Origin: Anaerolineae bacterium
GTDB lineage: Bacteria; Chloroflexota; Anaerolineae; Aggregatilineales; UBA3940
Direction: 5' to 3'
NCBI GenBank assembly: GCA_020852775.1
Contig: JADZAD010000189.1
Location: 1-11,152, forward strand
DNA: 11,152 nucleotides
Made by a program: the position numbers and the translations under genes. A model generated the notes under the pieces. It was not told the origin of the DNA, did not search any database, and saw nothing but the letters and a program-made list of their open reading frames with translations. Shown piece by piece: positions 6,760-11,152 of this stretch (position 1 is its first letter; each line of letters opens with the position of its first letter).

Positions 6760-7824
6760 ATGCATCTGGATGACATCCAGAATTACGCAAGCGTTGACAG
6801 CAGCGGCATGCTTGAGCGTATCCAGTCGCAGCCTGAGCATCTTGAACAGGCATGGAGCATAGCGCGGCAGGTAAGCCTGCCTGACGCTTACCGCGGCGTG
6901 AAGGTGGTCACCATCTGCGGGATGGGGGGCTCGTCGATCAGCGGTGAACTGCTGCAGGCATTGATCACGGATACCTGCCCGGTACCAGTTGTGGTCAACC
7001 GTGGCTACACCCTGCCCGCCTTTATGTCCGGGCCTGCCTGCCTGCTGATCGCCCTCAGCCACTCTGGCACAACCGAGGAAACCCTCTCCGCCACCGAACA
7101 GGCCATCATACGTGGTTGCCGGGTGATCGCCATCACGACCGGCGGGGCGCTTGCGGAGATGGTGGAACGGGCGGGGGGCATCGTGGTACGTTACGTCTAC
7201 AATTCACCCCCGCGCGCGGCCATCGGCTGGTTGTACGGGACGCTGCTCGGTGTGGCGGCTCAGGCGGGCCTCACCCCTGATCTGTCTGCGGACATGCAGG
7301 AGGCGGTCGCCGTGCTGCGTGCTGACCGTGAGCGCATCGGTGAGACGCGCCCGGCGTCCAGTAACCGGGCCAAGCAGGTGGGTGGCAATCTGGCTGACGG
7401 TATCCCGGTAATCTGGGGTGCCGGAATCCTTGAGCCGGTAGCACGGCGCTGGAAGACGCAGCTCAACGAGAACGCGAAGGTTCCGGCTTACTTTGAGGCC
7501 CTGCCTGAACTGAACCATAACGCGGTTGTCGGCATCGAGCACCCGGAGCGTTTCGTGCAGACGGTCATGGTCGTGCAGTTGACCTCCTCCTACGATCACC
7601 CGCGGGTACAGCTCCGCCACCGCTTCACCCACGAGCTGTACCTGCAGCAGGGGCTGCTCAACGAAACGATCCGGGCACAGGGCAAGAGCCGCCTGGCACA
7701 GCAGTTCAGCCTGATCCAGTTCGGTGACTACGTGAGCTACTATCTTGCTATGGTGTACGGCGCGGATCCGACTCCGATTGGCCCGATTGATACCCTCAAG
7801 GGTAAACTCAGCGCCGCGCAGTAG
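6760..7824 (+). CDS. Bifunctional phosphoglucose/phosphomannose isomerase (354 aa)
   Basis: Interconverts glucose-6-phosphate or mannose-6-phosphate with fructose-6-phosphate, feeding glycolysis and nucleotide-sugar synthesis. It belongs to the short, two-SIS-domain PGI/PMI family first described in Archaea rather than the classical, longer Pgi. The N-terminal SIS domain has GMGGSSISG at 54-62 and the phosphate-binding SHSGTTEET at 100-108. The C-terminal half carries the family signature NENAKVPAYFEALPELNHN at 236-254, with the likely catalytic Glu at 250, and the SSYDHPRVQLR segment at 276-286. The ATG start is fixed by a strong AAGGAG at 6747-6752 with 7 nt spacing. The 86-nt gap after the rimI-like gene shows no terminator, so cotranscription is likely. 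Substrate preference cannot be read from sequence. Confidence 0.93.
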   Translation: MHLDDIQNYASVDSSGMLERIQSQPEHLEQAWSIARQVSLPDAYRGVKVVTICGMGGSSISGELLQALITDTCPVPVVVNRGYTLPAFMSGPACLLIALSHSGTTEETLSATEQAIIRGCRVIAITTGGALAEMVERAGGIVVRYVYNSPPRAAIGWLYGTLLGVAAQAGLTPDLSADMQEAVAVLRADRERIGETRPASSNRAKQVGGNLADGIPVIWGAGILEPVARRWKTQLNENAKVPAYFEALPELNHNAVVGIEHPERFVQTVMVVQLTSSYDHPRVQLRHRFTHELYLQQGLLNETIRAQGKSRLAQQFSLIQFGDYVSYYLAMVYGADPTPIGPIDTLKGKLSAAQ

Positions 7825-7864
7825 CGCAGGCAGTGGAATCCCTGATGAGGACGGCCCGGAGACA

Positions 7865-8608
7865 GTGACAGCGATCCAGCGATCCAGTGACGAGAAACAC
7901 GCCGAGCGCGGCGCTCCCAGCTACGTCTGGCGTGCCGGGCAGGATCGCCGCCTGGCGATGATCCGCCAGTGGGGCAGCGTGGCAGGGGCGCGTATCCTGG
8001 AAAACGGCTGCGGGCTTGGCGCATATGCCGCGCACCTGCTCGAGGACTCTCCGCGGGTCGTTGCCTTCGATATCGAACACGATCGGGCGGCTGCCGCCCA
8101 CCAGCGCGTGGCGGAGGTGCATGTCGCGGCGGCGGAGGCCCTGCCCTATCCGGACGCTTCTTTTGACCTGGTCATTTCAAATGAGGTCATCGAGCACGTT
8201 CAGGATGACAATGCCGCTGTATGTGAGATGGTACGAGTCCTCGCGCCGGGTGGGCGCCTCCTGGTCTTCTGCCCGAACCGCTGGTATCCGGTTGAACAGC
8301 ACGGACATTACTGGCGCGGGAAGTATCACTTCGGTAATACACCGCTGGTGAACTACCTTCCCAATGTGCTGCGGAACCGCCTCGCGCCGCATGTCCGCGT
8401 TTATACGCGCCGTAGCCTGCTGCGCCTGTTCGCCGGACAGCCGGTACATGTGGTGCATTACACACGCATCTTCGGGGCCTATGACAACATCATCCGGCGC
8501 AGCCCGGTGATCGGTAAGGCACTGCGTGCCATCCTGCAGGGGCTGGAACATACACCCCTGCGAGTGCTGGGCCTGTCACACTTTCTGGTGGTTGAGAAGA
8601 CAGCATGA
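7865..8608 (+). CDS. Class I SAM-dependent methyltransferase (247 aa)
   Basis: Transfers methyl from S-adenosylmethionine to an unknown acceptor, probably in the cytoplasm. With a GTG start at 7865, motif I is ILENGCGLGAY (44-54), the acidic end of strand beta-2 is D69 in VAFDIE, the next motif is ALPYPDASFDLVISNEVIEHV (92-112) and the post-motif is LAPGGRLLVFCPN (126-138), a UbiE/Methyltransf_11-like core. The C-terminal half (139-247, with HGHYWRGKYHFGN at 146-158) is specific and not assigned to a substrate class. The frame is open upstream to 7745, but that part overlaps the isomerase gene and no other start codon lies between the isomerase stop and 7865. The ribosome binding site is poor (GGAGA too close, GAGGA too far). 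Its stop overlaps the next start in ATGA. Confidence 0.87.
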   Translation: MTAIQRSSDEKHAERGAPSYVWRAGQDRRLAMIRQWGSVAGARILENGCGLGAYAAHLLEDSPRVVAFDIEHDRAAAAHQRVAEVHVAAAEALPYPDASFDLVISNEVIEHVQDDNAAVCEMVRVLAPGGRLLVFCPNRWYPVEQHGHYWRGKYHFGNTPLVNYLPNVLRNRLAPHVRVYTRRSLLRLFAGQPVHVVHYTRIFGAYDNIIRRSPVIGKALRAILQGLEHTPLRVLGLSHFLVVEKTA

Positions 8609-9411
8609 GCGTACCGTCCCCTGAAACCCTGCTGGTGACTGTCCGGGAGGCTGCGTTTGCGGCTGGACGGGTGATTCAGGCGCAGCAGAATGCCCCGCGT
8701 GAACGCCGCCTGAAACTGAACCGTGAGATTGTCACCCGCACGGACAGCGAGGCGCAGGCAGCGGCGATTGCCGTCATCCGCGCCAGGTACCCGGCCCATG
8801 CGATTCTGGCCGAGGAAGACGGCCTGAACAACGGTGTGGACGAAGAAGGCCGCTGGCAACCCCCGGCGGGCTACTCGTGGATGATCGATCCGGTGGATGG
8901 CACGACGAACTACGCGCATGGCCTGCCGATGTACTGCGTCTCCGTGGCGGTGGCGCTTGATGGCGAGTTGATCGCGGGCGTCGTCTATGATCCGAACCGC
9001 GAAGAGGTCTTCGAGGCCAGCCGGGACGGCGGTGCGAGGCTGAATGGCACACGGCTCCCGCCGATGGAAGCGCCCGGCCTGCGCGATGCGGTGATGTGCA
9101 CCGACTGGGCGCACTCACCGGAAGGGCGCCGGTTGCTCTTCGAGACCTTCCCGCGGCTGGCCCCGCTGGGGCGTACCACCCGCATCTTCGGCAGTGCGGC
9201 GCTGGCACTGTGCTACGTGGCAGCGGGGCGGGTGCACCTGTATTTCAACTGCGGCCTCAAGCCGTGGGACGCTGCCGCCGGTGTGCTGATCGTGCGCGAG
9301 GCGGGCGGTGAGGCCAGTGCCCTGCGTGATGAACGCTGGCACCCCGGTGAGCCTACCCTGCTGGCGGCGCATCGGGGCCTTCTTGATGCTGCCCTGACCT
9401 CCTTACGCTGA
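8605..9411 (+). CDS. Inositol monophosphatase family phosphatase (268 aa)
   Basis: Mg2+-dependent, Li+-sensitive-type sugar or inositol phosphatase fold. Metal-binding motifs are intact: ILAEEDG at 67-73 (E70), WMIDPVDGTTNYAHGLP at 92-108 (D95, D98) and LKPWDAAAG at 218-226 (D222). The length of 268 residues is typical for SuhB/IMPase. Family members act on inositol-1-phosphate, fructose-1,6-bisphosphate, histidinol phosphate or 3'-phosphoadenosine compounds; the sequence alone does not decide. The ATG at 8605 overlaps the methyltransferase stop by 4 nt (ATGA), which indicates translational coupling. It is the last gene of the tsaB run and is followed by a hairpin. Confidence 0.92.
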   Translation: MSVPSPETLLVTVREAAFAAGRVIQAQQNAPRERRLKLNREIVTRTDSEAQAAAIAVIRARYPAHAILAEEDGLNNGVDEEGRWQPPAGYSWMIDPVDGTTNYAHGLPMYCVSVAVALDGELIAGVVYDPNREEVFEASRDGGARLNGTRLPPMEAPGLRDAVMCTDWAHSPEGRRLLFETFPRLAPLGRTTRIFGSAALALCYVAAGRVHLYFNCGLKPWDAAAGVLIVREAGGEASALRDERWHPGEPTLLAAHRGLLDAALTSLR

Positions 9412-9417
9412 ACGAGA

Positions 9418-9450
9418 CGCCCGGAGACAGAAGCCTGCCTCCGGGCGCTT
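9418..9450 (+). terminator. Terminator hairpin ending the tsaB gene run
   Basis: Bases 9418-9426 (CGCCCGGAG) pair perfectly with 9439-9447 (CTCCGGGCG), and an inner CAG/CTG pairing (9428-9430 with 9435-9437) shortens the loop. The T tract is weak on the plus strand (CTTTGG) and absent on the minus strand. It lies 7 nt after the phosphatase stop and between convergent genes, so it may stop both transcripts, mainly the plus-strand one. Confidence 0.65.
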
Positions 9451-9475
9451 TGGGGCTGGTATTCAGACAGTCAGC

Positions 9476-11152
9476 CTAACCTTCGACGGCGCCTGCCTTG
9501 AGCAGCGCCTCGTCGTCTGCACGAGCGACGCGCTTACCCTCTTCGACGTTGACCGTGAGCAGCACGGCGATCCCGACCAGAAAGAACGCGATCAGGCTCA
9601 ACACCCCCCAGCGGCTGTTGCCGAGCGCCAGCCCGGCAAAGGCGAACACCAGCGGGCCGAAAAGTGAAGCGAATTTCTCCATGATGGCGAACAGGCCGAA
9701 AAACTCACCGCTCTTGGATGAGGGTGACATTGCTGCATACAGGCTGCGGCTGAGCGCCTGGCTGCCACCCTGCACGATTGCCACCATCCACGCGAGGAAC
9801 CAGAACTCGATTGTCGAGTCAAGGAAGAAGCCCCAGACGGCGATAATCGAATAGGTGACCAGCGCCAGGATGATGGCACGGCGCGTGTCCAGCGTTGCCG
9901 CCAGCCTGCGGAAGAGCAGTGGGCCAAGCCCGAAACCAAAGGCCAGCCCTACCAGGTTGAGTACCACGAGCAGGCCAACGATCTGACCGATCAACCCGAA
10001 GCCGCCGGCACGTGCAGGCGGCAGCACCTCCACGCTGTAAAGCGACAGCGCTGTCCCACCGGATGCCGCGTTCTGTTCGCCGTTGTTCACCAGCCGCAGG
10101 GCGTGCTCGCCAGCGTCTTCGACCTCGATCGTCTCTCTGACGCCATAGCGCGGGGCCGGACTGTAGGCATCGATCAGCACCGGCTGGCCTTCGTCATCAA
10201 GGAGCGGTGTGCCGTCCACCTCAACGCTCCAGGTGCCAGAATTCGGGCCGGCGGCATAGACGACTTCCAGTTTCTGCCCGTTGAACGGTACTTCGAGCGC
10301 ATCCCCGACGCTGCTGCCACTGACGTATGTCGCATCCTGAGCCGGGCCACCGAACGGGTCGTTGAGGAAACTGAGCAGCCCGGTCGGCTTGAGCAGTTCC
10401 CCGGCGACGACTTCGTCAGCCCAGTTGCCCTCACGCCCGATCCGATCCTGTGCTGCGACGATATACGTGCCCTGTCCGAGTGCTGTCTCTGTCGTCTCGT
10501 AGGGCAGCGGGGCAGCGCCGCTTACATCGAGCGGGAGCAGAAAGCGCCCGGCAATCGCTACTGATGGCAGTGCGACGATCAGGAAGAGGATGAAGCCGAG
10601 AAAGGCAGGCCGGTGTTTAGCTTCCGGGTTGGGGAGGCGGCCAAAGACCAGGCTGAAGGGGATACCGACGAACTGCACCAGCAGGAGCACGAGGATCGTC
10701 TCCAGTGCCCCGAAACCGAGTTCGGTGGCGTAGATCGCGGCAACGCCGATGATGGTGCCGATGCCGTCGTTGTAGATCAGGAAGGCAATCAGGAAGCGCA
10801 GCAGTTCACGGTAGTGACGGATTTCTCTGAAGGTATGGCTCAGGCGGGCAGTCGTCTCCGCGAATACTGCCCGGCCCGTGGTGTGTGCCGTCGCGGCGGG
10901 TGGTTCCGGCACACGCAGGAAGAGCGGAATGGAGAAGACCAGCCACCACACCGCCACGCTGACGAACGACATTCGCGCACCGATCTCAAAACCCCAGACC
11001 TGGATCATGGCAACGTTGATGGCCAGCAGCAGGCCACCACCGAGGTAGCCAATCGCGTAACCCAGCGCAGAGACACGATCCTGGTCTTCCTCACGTGCGA
11101 CGTGCGGCAGCAGCGCATCGTAGAACGTGATCGAGCCATTGAAGCCGATGCG
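9476..11152 (-). CDS. UMF1-family MFS transporter with inserted extracytoplasmic domain (partial, 5' end beyond window)
   Basis: Integral membrane carrier of the major facilitator superfamily, UMF1/Atg22-like branch; substrate unknown. The open frame continues from the right edge of the window (558 codons visible) with family-typical FYDALLPH and SALGYAIGYLGGGLLLA before the Met at 11008, so that Met is internal. The C-terminal half has the family signature QGGSQALSRSLYAAMSPSSK followed by GEFFGLFAIMEKFASLFGP. Unlike usual family members, the loop between the TM8-like helix (ending FGRL, about 10634) and the TM9-like helix (TRRAIILALVTYS) is interrupted by about 240 residues, made of one helix, a soluble beta-rich domain and another helix. 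It is convergent with the phosphatase gene, 64 nt away. Confidence 0.9.
   Translation of the reverse strand, partial: RIGFNGSITFYDALLPHVAREEDQDRVSALGYAIGYLGGGLLLAINVAMIQVWGFEIGARMSFVSVAVWWLVFSIPLFLRVPEPPAATAHTTGRAVFAETTARLSHTFREIRHYRELLRFLIAFLIYNDGIGTIIGVAAIYATELGFGALETILVLLLVQFVGIPFSLVFGRLPNPEAKHRPAFLGFILFLIVALPSVAIAGRFLLPLDVSGAAPLPYETTETALGQGTYIVAAQDRIGREGNWADEVVAGELLKPTGLLSFLNDPFGGPAQDATYVSGSSVGDALEVPFNGQKLEVVYAAGPNSGTWSVEVDGTPLLDDEGQPVLIDAYSPAPRYGVRETIEVEDAGEHALRLVNNGEQNAASGGTALSLYSVEVLPPARAGGFGLIGQIVGLLVVLNLVGLAFGFGLGPLLFRRLAATLDTRRAIILALVTYSIIAVWGFFLDSTIEFWFLAWMVAIVQGGSQALSRSLYAAMSPSSKSGEFFGLFAIMEKFASLFGPLVFAFAGLALGNSRWGVLSLIAFFLVGIAVLLTVNVEEGKRVARADDEALLKAGAVEG
10013..10531 (-). other. 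Beta-rich extracytoplasmic domain inserted in the MFS transporter
   Basis: This stretch of about 173 residues lies between two added hydrophobic helices (about 10535-10612 and 9920-9995). It contains alternating hydrophobic residues and the sequence style of a galactose-binding-like or CBM-like beta-sandwich: GSSVGDALEVPFNGQKLEVV, GTWSVEVDGTPL, YGVRETIEVEDAGEHALRLV and a closing LSLYSVEVLPP. Topology counting places it on the outer face. The fold assignment is by sequence style only, and ligand binding is inferred. Confidence 0.6.

Noticed and set aside
7745..7864. An upstream ATG start for the methyltransferase gene.
   Set aside because: It would overlap the end of the isomerase gene by 80 nt and add an Arg/Ser-rich stretch with no family similarity; GTG 7865 gives a normal protein length.
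11006..11008. The ATG at 11008 as the true start of the transporter gene.
   Set aside because: The frame stays open to the right edge and encodes conserved UMF1 sequence (FYDALLPH, SALGYAIGYLGGG), so the start lies outside the window.

Overview
The window looks like an ordinary chromosomal segment from a GC-rich bacterium. My best guess is Chloroflexota, possibly an Anaerolineae-like lineage. This is an inference from protein style: a two-domain ALDH16-type dehydrogenase, an archaeal-like bifunctional phosphoglucose/phosphomannose isomerase, a UMF1-type transporter carrying a beta-sandwich of a style I associate with Chloroflexota extracytoplasmic proteins, and a NarL-class GAF histidine kinase. 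No phage, IS, CRISPR or toxin-antitoxin signature was seen.

Layout: (1) 33-2495, plus strand: a complete double-module aldehyde dehydrogenase, closed by a strong intrinsic terminator at 2518-2549. (2) 2561-3193, plus: a small uracil-DNA-glycosylase-superfamily protein whose ribosome binding site lies directly behind that terminator. (3) 3190-5013, minus: a membrane-anchored GAF sensor histidine kinase. It converges on the glycosylase gene, and the two stop codons share the TTAA at 3190-3193. No response regulator is nearby. (4) 5137-5210, minus: tRNA-Val(CAC) with its own near-consensus promoter (5221-5249) and its own terminator (5078-5116).

(5) 5326-9411, plus: a compact five-gene run made of tsaB, rimI-like acetyltransferase, PGI/PMI, SAM-dependent methyltransferase and inositol-monophosphatase-family phosphatase. 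Gaps are 4, 86 and 40 nt, then a 4-nt ATGA overlap, and a hairpin at 9418-9450 ends the run. It joins a tRNA t6A-modification subunit and a GNAT acetyltransferase to sugar-phosphate metabolism. (6) 9476 to the right edge, minus: a 5'-truncated UMF1-family MFS transporter whose cytoplasmic TM8-TM9 loop is interrupted by a two-helix, extracytoplasmic beta-domain insertion.

There is no gene-free stretch above 300 bases; the longest spacers are the two flanks of the tRNA gene. I did not find a convincing undescribed multi-gene system. The most interesting items are the transporter with the inserted domain, the glycosylase gene placed immediately behind a terminator, and the modified RimI-like protein.
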